Origin: Alphaproteobacteria bacterium HGW-Alphaproteobacteria-3
GTDB lineage: Bacteria > Pseudomonadota > Alphaproteobacteria > Parvibaculales > Parvibaculaceae
Length of the DNA stretch: 64,000 bases
Assembly (NCBI GenBank): GCA_002842875.1
Contig: PHEF01000001.1
Coordinates: 1-64,000, forward strand
Direction of reading: 5' to 3'
Shown here in pieces: positions 33,373 through 41,307 of the stretch. The position numbers and the translations under genes were made by a program. The notes beneath the pieces are model-generated. The model was not told where the DNA came from and made no database searches. It was given only the letters and a program-made list of their open reading frames with translations. Each line of letters starts with the position of its first letter. Within the stretch, counting starts at the first letter, position 1.

Positions 33373-35323
33373 TTTTTTCCAGCCAGAAAAGATCGAGTTC
33401 ACCATGCCGAAAGGCCAGCATGGGCCTCGGCTATGGGTCAGGCGAATTGCCCTCTGGCAGGATGCATCAACGCTGCTTCGTGACATTTCGCTACGCCCGG
33501 GCGTCAACATTATCTGGTCTCCCGATCTTTCGACCAATGGCAGGGGCGCCACACCGCATGGAAGCGGGAAGTCGACGTTCTGCCGCCTGATCCGCTATTG
33601 CCTCGGGGAACGGCATTTTTCCAACGAAGACCAGCGCCCGCTGATGCAACACAAACTTCCCGACGGGTTTGTCGGCGCAGAGATCATGATCGACGGCGAA
33701 TGTTGGGTCGTGACCCGTCCGATCGGCATGAACCTGCCGTCGCGCGCGGTGAAAGCTGATCGTATCGAGGACACGTTCGACCAGCTGCTGGTCGGCACCG
33801 ATCCCCAAACAATCGCGCCCGTGATTTCTGATCGGTTCTGCGTCGGCTATCGCGAACAGGTGCCCGACAATCTCAGAGCGGACCAGGTTTGGGACGTACT
33901 GCTCGCATGGCTCGCCCGCGATCAGGAGTGCCGACTGGATGATGTGTTCGACTGGCGATCAAAACGGTCTGGGTCCGGATCACCCGCGCAGGAACTCTCT
34001 CTTGAAACAAAGCTGACTGTCGTTCGCCTCGCAATTGGCGCTCTGTCGATAGCGGAAGTTTCAGCGTCTGCTCGGGCAAGGACGTTCTCAAACGAGCGCG
34101 ACAGACTTCGCCAGAAGTTGGGCCACCTCGACTGGTTTCAGCGACAGAGGTTTGATGAGCTCTGCGAAAGCCTTTCATACCCGAAGGATCGCGATCCTTC
34201 CGACGAGATCGTACGGAAAGAACTCATCGACCGCGCCAATGAGGAACTGGCAAAGGTCGCGGGCACGGATCACACCAAGGGCCGTACGCCGAGCGCGGAT
34301 CAGCAAAGAAAGCGTCAAGCGCTTCAGGCTGAGCGAAACAAAATTGTGGAGGAAAGGGCTGATTTAAAGGCTCTACTGAATGGCCTTCCGAACGAAATTG
34401 CCGCTGCACGTACCGAGCAGGGTACGGAACAAGCCCGGCTCGAGGCGGGCGTGATCGTCCGATGCACAATTTGCCACGTGAATATCGACGAAGTGAAAGC
34501 CAACGGCTGCGGGATCTCACTGGAGCGCTGCAATCTAGACGATGTGCGAACCCGGATCGATCGCGCGGAGCAGCGGGTTGCGGATATGGAGCAGCAGAAG
34601 TCAGCGCTCCCCGGTGAGATATCCAAGCTTGATGCAGAGATAGCCCGCCTGGATCGGGAGATCGCTGCGATCGATGAGGCATTCACGAAACTCGAGAGAC
34701 TGCTATCCGACGAAGATAAGAAACACATGAGCGCACGGGAACTTGTCCGAGAAGCAAATTGGTTTGACCACCAATTGAGTGAACGAGCTGCGGTCAGCGC
34801 ACGCGTGGAGTCTATCGAGAGTCAAATAGACGGTCTGCGTGAATCGATGCGACTGGAACGGGAGCGCGCGGCTGCCGCTATCGGCGACCTCGAAACCATA
34901 TTCCAGCAACTTGTCGCGAGTCTCATGCCCCGAGGATGCTCTGGCAAAATGCGGCTGGACGGAAATGGTCTTCACACAGATATTCTCCTCGAACGAGGCG
35001 TCGGCCTGTCTACGGCTGCGGTTGAGTCGTTCAAAATCGTAGCATTCGATTTGGCGGCAATGATCCTTTCTGTGAATGGCAAGGCGAGGATGCCATCCTT
35101 GCTCATACATGACAGTCCGCGCGAAGCTGATCTGGATGCCGAAATATACTCGAACCTATTTGATTTCGTTTTGAACCTCGAAGGAAAGGCAAGCCCTCCG
35201 CCCTTCCAGTATATCGTCACCACGACGACAGCCCCTTCGCAGCAGGCGCGTGCTCACGAAGCGATGCGTTTGCAGCTCTCGTCCACACCGCCTGAGGCGC
35301 GGTTGTTTGCGATGGACTTCTGA
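33362..35323 (+). CDS. SMC/Rad50-like ATPase with CxxC hook
   Basis: A 653-aa ABC-type ATPase. Walker A is in HGSGKSTFCRLIRYCLGE (Lys70), the signature-like segment is GLSTAAVESFKIVAFDLA, and Walker B is PSLLIHDSPREAD near residue 575. Between them lie two predicted coiled-coil arms (about 285-335 and 395-500) joined by a cysteine cluster: C368-T-I-C371, then Cys about 381 and 388, recalling the Rad50 zinc hook. It resembles DUF2326-type ATPases of defence loci. It overlaps the methyltransferase gene by 11 bases and the HNH gene by 1 base (TGATG), so it is translationally coupled to both. It may gate the adjacent nucleases. Confidence 0.85.
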   Translation: MQPDFFQPEKIEFTMPKGQHGPRLWVRRIALWQDASTLLRDISLRPGVNIIWSPDLSTNGRGATPHGSGKSTFCRLIRYCLGERHFSNEDQRPLMQHKLPDGFVGAEIMIDGECWVVTRPIGMNLPSRAVKADRIEDTFDQLLVGTDPQTIAPVISDRFCVGYREQVPDNLRADQVWDVLLAWLARDQECRLDDVFDWRSKRSGSGSPAQELSLETKLTVVRLAIGALSIAEVSASARARTFSNERDRLRQKLGHLDWFQRQRFDELCESLSYPKDRDPSDEIVRKELIDRANEELAKVAGTDHTKGRTPSADQQRKRQALQAERNKIVEERADLKALLNGLPNEIAAARTEQGTEQARLEAGVIVRCTICHVNIDEVKANGCGISLERCNLDDVRTRIDRAEQRVADMEQQKSALPGEISKLDAEIARLDREIAAIDEAFTKLERLLSDEDKKHMSARELVREANWFDHQLSERAAVSARVESIESQIDGLRESMRLERERAAAAIGDLETIFQQLVASLMPRGCSGKMRLDGNGLHTDILLERGVGLSTAAVESFKIVAFDLAAMILSVNGKARMPSLLIHDSPREADLDAEIYSNLFDFVLNLEGKASPPPFQYIVTTTTAPSQQARAHEAMRLQLSSTPPEARLFAMDF

Positions 35324-36084
35324 TGATCGAAAGCCCTCAATCCTTCATCGTCTCGACTGAGTGCAGCAAGGCCGCTGAGCAGCATGGCTTTCGGCGTCGG
35401 CTTGGTGAGACCGATGGGTGGGCGGCGTTCCAGTCGACGACGGCGCAGGGAACGATCTGGCTGGCTGCCGAAGGTCCGGCTGGCCCATGGTTCCTCGCGC
35501 TCGACCATGGAGGCGTGATCACGGAGGCGAGCTTGGCGGCCGACCCGCTGCAAGGCCCCGGCCTATCGCGCTTCCGGTTTGGGACAATGCGGGAACTCTA
35601 TGCGATCCTGCCTCGGATTTACCGGCTCGCCGCAAGCCTTCCGGATGCGCCCCTTCGGACGTTTCAGACAAAGGTACAGGGGCTCCCCAGAACAACCGAG
35701 GCCGAGCGTCTTGTCGTGCAGCGTATTGGGCAGGACATCTTTCGTACCAGCCTTCTGGAATACTGGAACGGTCAATGCCCGCTCACTGGCATCACCGATA
35801 CTGCTCTGATCCGTGCCTCGCACATCATGCCCTGGAAGGACTGCGCGAGCGACGCCGAGCGTCTAGACGTTCACAACGGTCTTCTGCTCTCGGCGTTATG
35901 GGACGCAGCCTTCGACCGCGGGCTCGTGACCTTTGACGATGAAGGCCGACCACATTTCTCGCCGGCCCTGAGCGAAGCGGCCCGCGCCGAACTGCGCTGG
36001 CACAACCCGATCCCGTTGACCGATAAGCACCGAAAGCGGCTCTCCTGGCACCAGGATAAGCTGTTTGTCAGGGAGCGCCAGTGA
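35323..36084 (+). CDS. HNH endonuclease (HNH_2 type)
   Basis: A 253-aa protein. The C-terminal half is an HNH_2 nuclease: CPLTGITDTALIRASHIMPW carries the Cys and the SHI histidine, HNGLLLSALWDAAFDRGLV carries the Asn and Asp residues. The N-terminal half is an unassigned domain (about 1-120). HNH_2 proteins cut DNA and are frequent in restriction and defence loci. Start and stop are coupled with the ATPase gene before (TGATG) and the GIY-YIG gene after (GTGA). It is a candidate for the DNA-cutting effector, replacing the missing DrmC. Confidence 0.88.
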   Translation: MIESPQSFIVSTECSKAAEQHGFRRRLGETDGWAAFQSTTAQGTIWLAAEGPAGPWFLALDHGGVITEASLAADPLQGPGLSRFRFGTMRELYAILPRIYRLAASLPDAPLRTFQTKVQGLPRTTEAERLVVQRIGQDIFRTSLLEYWNGQCPLTGITDTALIRASHIMPWKDCASDAERLDVHNGLLLSALWDAAFDRGLVTFDDEGRPHFSPALSEAARAELRWHNPIPLTDKHRKRLSWHQDKLFVRERQ

Positions 36085-37034
36085 AACCCCGTTCGATCAA
36101 TATCTTTCTCCTCGACGGCGATCCGAACGGCATTCGGGTGGCGCAGATCTCGATGTCGACGATCCAGGCCATCGCCTTCCGCCGTAATCAGCTGCGGCGA
36201 GTGCGCGAAGCTTTCCCCGAGATCGAGCGCCCGGGCGTTTACATCCTGATCGGATCTGATGAGCAGGAGTCGGGCGGCCATATTGGCTATATCGGAGAGT
36301 CTGAAGGCGTTGGCGCACGGCTGACCCATCACAACTCGAATGAAAATGGCCGGGATTCAAAAAGCTTCTGGACCGACACCGTGGTCCTGATCAGCAAGGA
36401 CGAGAACCTCACGAAGAGCCATGCGCGTTACGTGGAAGCCTGCCTGATCCGGAGCATCAGTCATAATCCACGCTGGTCGATCCCTAATTCCAAGCGGCCT
36501 TCAGAGGATGCCGGCAAGCTCCCGCTTCAGGATCGCGCCGCCATGGATGAGTTCGTCGATCAGACCAAAACTCTTGTTGGGGCGCTTGGCTGGGACCTCT
36601 TCCGCGAAATGAGAGGGCGGCCTGTTGATGCCGCAGAACCCCCCGGCGAAAACACCTTGGTTCCCGACGGACATAGGTTCTTCTTCCGGGGCGAGGGATT
36701 TGCGGCCGAGATGATGCTAAGCCCCTCAGGTGACTTTGTGGTTCTGGCTGGCTCTAAGGCGCGGGTGCGCACGACCACGACAATCCCTCGTGGAACGAGC
36801 GCCTTGCGCACGAGCCTGCTGGACGCAGGCGTGCTGCGTGACGACGGGCAATTCCTGCATTTCACCAGCGATTACAGTTTCACGTCAGCGTCTGCCGCTG
36901 CCGCCACTGTAACCGGCGCGAGCGCCAATGGGCGCATCCTGTGGAAACTTGAAGACGGCCGCACCTACGCCGATTGGGAGAGCTCTCAGGAAAACAACGC
37001 CAGCGAGGCATCGCCCGGCCAGCAGGAGGCGTAG
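36081..37034 (+). CDS. GIY-YIG nuclease-like protein with DUF4357
   Basis: A 317-aa protein. An N-terminal GIY-YIG-like fold starts GVYILIGSDEQESGGHIGYIGES, giving the GIY and YIG elements, with an Arg in the following helix and Glu in YVEACLIRSISHN as a possible metal ligand. The C-terminal DUF4357 domain runs from SGDFVVLAGSKARVR to SAAAATVTGASANGRILWK. GTG start overlaps the HNH stop by 4 bases. Such proteins occur next to methyltransferases and restriction genes; whether this one cuts is not known. Confidence 0.86.
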   Translation: MKPRSINIFLLDGDPNGIRVAQISMSTIQAIAFRRNQLRRVREAFPEIERPGVYILIGSDEQESGGHIGYIGESEGVGARLTHHNSNENGRDSKSFWTDTVVLISKDENLTKSHARYVEACLIRSISHNPRWSIPNSKRPSEDAGKLPLQDRAAMDEFVDQTKTLVGALGWDLFREMRGRPVDAAEPPGENTLVPDGHRFFFRGEGFAAEMMLSPSGDFVVLAGSKARVRTTTTIPRGTSALRTSLLDAGVLRDDGQFLHFTSDYSFTSASAAAATVTGASANGRILWKLEDGRTYADWESSQENNASEASPGQQEA

Positions 37035-37042
37035 ACCCAGTA

Positions 37043-38071
37043 ATGCCCTTTCGTTTCTGGCGCCGCTTTCGTCTGGCCCCCGGAGTCACGCTGAACCTGT
37101 CGAAGTCGACCGCCTCGCTCTCCTTCGGCCCGCGCGGGGCGAAGTATACGATCAGCCCGCGCGGCAACCGCGCGACATTTGGCATTCCGGGTACGGGACT
37201 GTTCTACACGGTGCGCGATCCTGGAGCCGCAGGGCGTCGCGGCGCATCGGCGCGCGCGGCGCCAGCAGCCGATGACCGGCTTACGCTCGGCTTCTTCCAG
37301 CGGCTCGTGACCCCTGCTGACGAGCAGGGCCTGGTGGATGGCCTTCGCGCCCTTCACGAGGGCGATCATGACCGAGCGCTCGGCCTGCTGGAAGGCTCGG
37401 CCCGTCTGGCGGACGCGGCCTGGATGGCCGGCATGCTGCGTCTGCGCTTTGGTGATTTCAGTGAGGCGCGCGGCCATCTCCAGAACGCACTGAGCCGCCT
37501 CTCCGAGCTGGGCGCGCACTTTGAGCGCTACGGGCTCGATGCCGAGATCAGCCTGCCCATCACGCCTGAGATCACGGCGCACATCAGACCGCGCGAGAGA
37601 GGCACGCGGCTGGCGCTCGTCGAGGTCGCGCAGCTTGAGGGCCGCCATGACGATGCGCTGGCGCATATCGAGCGGCTGATGGAGGTCGACCCGGCCGATC
37701 CGGTGGTGCTTCTGTCCTTCGCCGAACTGGCGCTCGATACGCCCGAGGACCGCGCACTGATGGACCGGGTGGTGCGCGCCACGGCGCAGGTGGAAAACGA
37801 AACCCCGGTCGATACGGCGATCCTGCTCTATCGCGGCAAGGCGCTCGCGGCGCTGGGCCTGCCGGATGCCGCCATCGACGTATTCACGCTGGCCAACCGC
37901 CGCCGCAAGGACCGGCCCGAGGCGCTGCTGCTCCAGATCCGCTATGATCGCGCGGTGCTCTACGACCATGTCGGCCGCAAGGCAGAAGCGCGGCGCGAGT
38001 TCGAGCGGGTGTATGCCGAGGATCCAGGCTTGGAGGATGTCGCTGAACGGTTGGGCATACTGGCCCATTGA
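37043..38071 (+). CDS. DUF4236-domain protein with TPR-like repeats
   Basis: A 342-aa protein. It begins with the DUF4236 signature (FRFWRRFRLAPGVTLNLSKS, then FGPRGAKYTISPRGNRATFG), followed by a helical region of tetratricopeptide-like repeats (about 95-335, LHEGDHDRALGLLEGSARLA and others). It starts 8 bases after the GIY-YIG gene, so it is probably the last gene of the island operon. DUF4236 proteins are common but functionally open; a scaffold or sensor role is a guess. An upstream in-frame start at 36974 would overlap the previous gene. Confidence 0.8.
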   Translation: MPFRFWRRFRLAPGVTLNLSKSTASLSFGPRGAKYTISPRGNRATFGIPGTGLFYTVRDPGAAGRRGASARAAPAADDRLTLGFFQRLVTPADEQGLVDGLRALHEGDHDRALGLLEGSARLADAAWMAGMLRLRFGDFSEARGHLQNALSRLSELGAHFERYGLDAEISLPITPEITAHIRPRERGTRLALVEVAQLEGRHDDALAHIERLMEVDPADPVVLLSFAELALDTPEDRALMDRVVRATAQVENETPVDTAILLYRGKALAALGLPDAAIDVFTLANRRRKDRPEALLLQIRYDRAVLYDHVGRKAEARREFERVYAEDPGLEDVAERLGILAH

Positions 38072-38102
38072 TCCAGAGCAAACCCCAATGTTGCGCCAAG
38101 AC

Positions 38103-38480
38103 CTACTCTCTGAACTCTCCCGTTTGCCGAATAAAACCTGCGTCCTCAGACGGTTCATCCCACTTCTCAGCCACTGGCAACCAGCGTTCGATCTCATCGC
38201 GAAATGCGGCATCGTCAGCCTTGAGGTGGAACGTGTAGAGCCGGTTGACGATCTGGCGCATCAGATCACGCATCTCGTCGTCGTCGATGCGGGAGACTTC
38301 GGTCCATGGGATCCGTTGACCGTCGGCGTCCAGAACGAAGACGTCCGAGTAGTCGCCGACCCGGGTGATCGGGACTTGGCCCGCGTGCAAATGCTCCAGC
38401 ATGGAGTTACGCACGCAGATCATGGCCATGATCCTGGCCAAACGCGCTGCGATGCGGTGTTCGTCATCCTCGTTCATCAT
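38103..38480 (-). CDS. Hypothetical protein at prophage left border
   Basis: A protein of about 125 aa, acidic, with no signal or membrane segment. It is codirectional with the prophage late genes and convergent with the DUF4236 gene. I do not recognise a domain; the tail has the patch EIERWLPVAEKWDEPSED. It lies outside the structural genes and may be a phage or island cargo gene. Confidence 0.6.
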   Translation of the reverse strand: MMNEDDEHRIAARLARIMAMICVRNSMLEHLHAGQVPITRVGDYSDVFVLDADGQRIPWTEVSRIDDDEMRDLMRQIVNRLYTFHLKADDAAFRDEIERWLPVAEKWDEPSEDAGFIRQTGEFRE

Positions 38481-38539
38481 TGAAGGAGCTTATCTGATCG
38501 AACCTCCACGCGTCATGTTTTTGGAAGGATTCGACGCGA

Positions 38540-38770
38540 TCAACGCAGACACGCCCGCGCCTGATCCCGCATGACGGCATAGTCGCTGAGCATTTCGGCG
38601 ATAGCCGACCCCTCCGGCAGCAAATCGAGCTCGTCGGCCGCGCGCGCCTGGAACTCGCGGGTGTACTCCACAACGGGCGGGCAGACGGTGGGGATCCGGG
38701 GTTCAGAACCGCCCGTCGCGCAGCCGGTCAGCGAGATCGTCACGATCGCGAGGACGGCGAGACGCCGCAT
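38540..38770 (-). CDS. Rz1-like outer-membrane spanin lipoprotein
   Basis: A 76-aa lipoprotein with a lipobox in a signal peptide (LAVLAIVTISLTGCATGG, Cys at residue 16) and a Pro-containing central stretch (EPRIPTVCPPVVEYTREF). It overlaps the 3' end of the Rz-like gene in another frame (38703-38770), as in lambda Rz/Rz1. O-spanins act with the inner spanin to fuse the membranes at lysis. It is downstream of the M15 endolysin. Confidence 0.8.
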   Translation of the reverse strand: MRRLAVLAIVTISLTGCATGGSEPRIPTVCPPVVEYTREFQARAADELDLLPEGSAIAEMLSDYAVMRDQARACLR

Positions 38771-38960
38771 CGAGCATCTGGCGTTGGACGTCATTGACCT
38801 TCTCCGAGGTTTCGAGGCGTTCGGCGAGGCGGCCAGCGCGCTCGCCGGAGCGCCGGAGCGCGAGCAGGAACAGAAGCACCGCAAGTGCGATGGCGCCGTA
38901 GCGCAGGGCCGCCCGCATCCACGGAGCGGCGGCGATCCCGGTGAACAGGGCGGCGATCAT
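38703..38960 (-). CDS. Rz-like inner-membrane spanin
   Basis: An 85-aa protein with one N-terminal transmembrane helix (YGAIALAVLLFLLALRRS) followed by a charged region likely to be coiled coil (GRLAERLETSEKVNDVQRQM), matching i-spanins. The ATG overlaps the endolysin stop by 4 bases. Its 3' end overlaps the Rz1-like gene. It joins inner and outer membrane in the last step of lysis together with Rz1. Confidence 0.78.
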   Translation of the reverse strand: MIAALFTGIAAAPWMRAALRYGAIALAVLLFLLALRRSGERAGRLAERLETSEKVNDVQRQMLDAASRRPRDRDDLADRLRDGRF

Positions 38961-39631
38961 CGACGCCCCCGCTTCCAGTCGTCGAGGCGGGCGTAAATCG
39001 TCACGGCGACGCCCGCGAGGGCGACCGCGATGAGCACCCAGCGCAGCGTGTCGAGATAGGGCACGAGCGGCAGGATGGCGGATTGCGTCTCGGCCAGGAC
39101 GCTCTGCGCGACCTCGACCCCGGCTGCGCCGAGCGTCGCCACACCGGCCGCGCCGCTGCCCTTCATGGTGCGGCTGTCGGCCAGCACTTCGCGCGCGGGC
39201 GGCGTCTCGGCTGCAAAGGCGGTCGCCCTCACCGGAAAGCGCTCGCCCCACTGACGCGCCGGCCCGAGATCGATGTGCATGAAGCCCGAGCGCGGATAGA
39301 AGCCGAAGCCGAGAAAGCCGACGGCTCGGGCGGCGGCCTCGAAGGCTACGGGATCGTGGTTGGCCATGGCGATGTCGAAGGCGGCGCCATCCATGTGCTT
39401 CGACGCCTTGGCTCCGCCCACCGCGCGATTGTGCTCGGGGCTGCGATAGGCCGAGCGGATGATCAGGGGCTTGCCCAGCCGGTCGCGCAGCGCCTGCAGC
39501 TTGTCGAGAGCGGGTTCGTTGATCAGCAGCTTGCCGGTGCCGCGGCAAGCAAGCTCGGCCGGGCTGAAGTTCGGCCAGCGCCAGCTGCTCTCAGGCACGT
39601 CGCGCCAGTGACGGTGGAAAGTCGTGGTCAT
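38957..39631 (-). CDS. M15-family endolysin with C-terminal membrane segment
   Basis: A 224-aa protein. The peptidase M15 domain (about 15-130) shows SKHMDGAAFDIAM (zinc-binding His and Asp) and GFMHIDLG (His). It cuts peptidoglycan cross-bridges for phage lysis. Unusually, about residues 190-215 form a membrane helix (TLRWVLIAVALAGVAVTIYA), which is not normal for soluble endolysins and may tether or release it. Leader GGAGGA precedes the ATG. A terminator lies just upstream, so the lysis cassette may use its own promoter. Confidence 0.86.
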   Translation of the reverse strand: MTTTFHRHWRDVPESSWRWPNFSPAELACRGTGKLLINEPALDKLQALRDRLGKPLIIRSAYRSPEHNRAVGGAKASKHMDGAAFDIAMANHDPVAFEAAARAVGFLGFGFYPRSGFMHIDLGPARQWGERFPVRATAFAAETPPAREVLADSRTMKGSGAAGVATLGAAGVEVAQSVLAETQSAILPLVPYLDTLRWVLIAVALAGVAVTIYARLDDWKRGRR

Positions 39632-39648
39632 GGGGTCCTCCGAAAACG

Positions 39649-39675
39649 AAAAACCCGCTCCTCTGCGAGGGCGGG
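39649..39675 (-). terminator. Terminator before the lysis cassette
   Basis: On the minus strand CCCGC and GCGGG pair around an inner CCTC/GAGG, followed by TTTTT (plus-strand A's at 39649-39653). It follows the small membrane-protein gene and precedes the endolysin gene. Confidence 0.7.
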
Positions 39676-39702
39676 CGGCGGGTATTCCAATGTGTGCGGA
39701 GC

Positions 39703-39993
39703 TTACGGTGATGGACCGAACAGCTTCAGCTTGATGGCGATGCCGGCCATCAGGGCGAGCAGGACGCCGGTGGTGATCAGGCGCACGGCGGTCTGGACTG
39801 CAGTTTGCCTGGCCAGCCGAAACCCGGCCAGCAGCGAGCGCAGATCGCGGATGTCCTCGGCGGCATGCTGGCCATCGAGGCCGACCTCGTGCAGGGCGCG
39901 GCGCGCGCCGGTTTCGGCGGCGCGCTCCAAGAGCGCCTCGAACTCGTCGTTTGGCAGGCTGATCAGTCTGCCGATGTCGCGTTTTCGGTCCAT
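39703..39993 (-). CDS. Small phage membrane protein
   Basis: A 96-aa protein: a basic/acidic N-terminal helix (DRKRDIGRLISLPNDEFEAL) and one C-terminal membrane segment (VRLITTGVLLALMAGIAIKL). It lies between the tail fibre gene and the endolysin, the usual place for holins or antiholins, so it may be a holin-like protein. I do not recognise the family. Starts with ATG, 23 bases after the fibre gene stop. Confidence 0.65.
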   Translation of the reverse strand: MDRKRDIGRLISLPNDEFEALLERAAETGARRALHEVGLDGQHAAEDIRDLRSLLAGFRLARQTAVQTAVRLITTGVLLALMAGIAIKLKLFGPSP

Positions 39994-40016
39994 GGGTCTG
40001 GCTCTCGGTCTGGCGA

Positions 40017-41294
40017 TCAGAGGACCAGCGTGCCGGCGAGCGTGAAGCCGATATCGGCCAAGGTCGCATCGGGCGTCGTCGGGGCGACCACGCTGAGCAC
40101 CTGGCCGGGCTCCAGCACGGTTTCGCTGGCCGCAATGAAGGTGGCGGTGGTTCCGGCGGCCGCAAAGCGCATGGTGGCGAAGCTCGTGCCGTTTCGGCGG
40201 ATGTCGAAATCGGTCTGCGCAGTGGCCGCTACGCCCGCGACGCCCTGACTGCCGACAAGATCGACCTTCATTCGGGTGCGGCGGGCGACGGGCACGCGCA
40301 GGAGAACTTCGTCTGCGCCGGGTTGGCCCGTCCTGAAGCCGGTCAGGTCGGCCGGGGGATCGGCGGCATCCTGGGTTTCGACCACCTGGATTGCGAACCA
40401 GCAGCGCATGGTGCCAACACCCTTGATGGTCCTTGCCGCAGAGAGGAACACGGCGACATCGAAATAATCCCCCGCGACGACCGGCACCGCTGCGCTGGCG
40501 AGGTTGAGCTGCCCGTCCGTGAAGCCTGATGCGCCAGAAGCCGCGCCGCCACCGGTGATCTCGCTGCCGTTCTTGCGGATGACGGCGGTCCAGTTGGCGC
40601 TGCCGCCCTCGAAGCGGATGTTGGCCGTGAGTGCGACCTTGGTGACGCCCGCGGGAACGGTCAGCCGGGTGTTTGCGCCGACCGCATGGAAAGCGTCCGT
40701 GTCGTAGCCGACCGTGTCGAACTGGATGGCGGTCCATGTCGACGCCGCGACCGACTGGTCGATGGTCTTGCGCGCCAGCGCGCCCCGGAACGGCAGCAGG
40801 GCGCGGTTGAAGATGCCGACGCCCGCAGCGCCCCAGAGCGCGCCGTCGAACTGGAGCACGTCGCCGTTCGCGGCACCGGCGATGGAGACGTCGGTGAGAT
40901 CACCCAGCGCGCCGGCGCCGCCGCCGACCCCGTAGAGATCGCTGCCATTGCCCTGCACCAGCACGGTGGCGCCGGGCACGATGGCGACCTCCGCGCCGGA
41001 GCCTGCATATTTGGCGCGGACGTCCTGGCCGCCACTCGTCGCATTGCGGATGGCGAGCCGGCGATGATTGGCGGGCAGTGTCAGGGTCCGGGAGGCCGTC
41101 AGCGGGCCGGTGAGGACGATCAGGCCGTTACGGTTCGTCTGATCCACGCTCAGCGCCTGGTTGGCGTCGGCCATGGCCAGCGACAGCGCCCGGTTCATGG
41201 CATTGTCGAGGGCATCGACCGCGTCGTTGATCGTGACTTCCTTCTGGTTCTGGGCGGCGGCGACATGGGTCACGGCCAGATTGGGGCTGGGCAT
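40017..41294 (-). CDS. DUF2793-like tail fibre protein
   Basis: A 425-aa protein. The N-terminal part (about 1-160) has features of DUF2793/phage tail-fibre-type proteins: NLAVTHVAAAQNQKEVTIND, then a beta-rich segment with LPANHRRLAIRNATSGGQDV and LTDVSIAGAANGDVLQFDG. The C-terminal part has two beta sandwich-like domains (residues about 165-425). It lies just downstream of the gpJ-like tip protein and is likely the receptor-binding or tail-tip appendage. Receptor not predictable. Confidence 0.78.
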   Translation of the reverse strand: MPSPNLAVTHVAAAQNQKEVTINDAVDALDNAMNRALSLAMADANQALSVDQTNRNGLIVLTGPLTASRTLTLPANHRRLAIRNATSGGQDVRAKYAGSGAEVAIVPGATVLVQGNGSDLYGVGGGAGALGDLTDVSIAGAANGDVLQFDGALWGAAGVGIFNRALLPFRGALARKTIDQSVAASTWTAIQFDTVGYDTDAFHAVGANTRLTVPAGVTKVALTANIRFEGGSANWTAVIRKNGSEITGGGAASGASGFTDGQLNLASAAVPVVAGDYFDVAVFLSAARTIKGVGTMRCWFAIQVVETQDAADPPADLTGFRTGQPGADEVLLRVPVARRTRMKVDLVGSQGVAGVAATAQTDFDIRRNGTSFATMRFAAAGTTATFIAASETVLEPGQVLSVVAPTTPDATLADIGFTLAGTLVL

Positions 41295-41307
41295 CGGGTG
41301 ATCTCCC

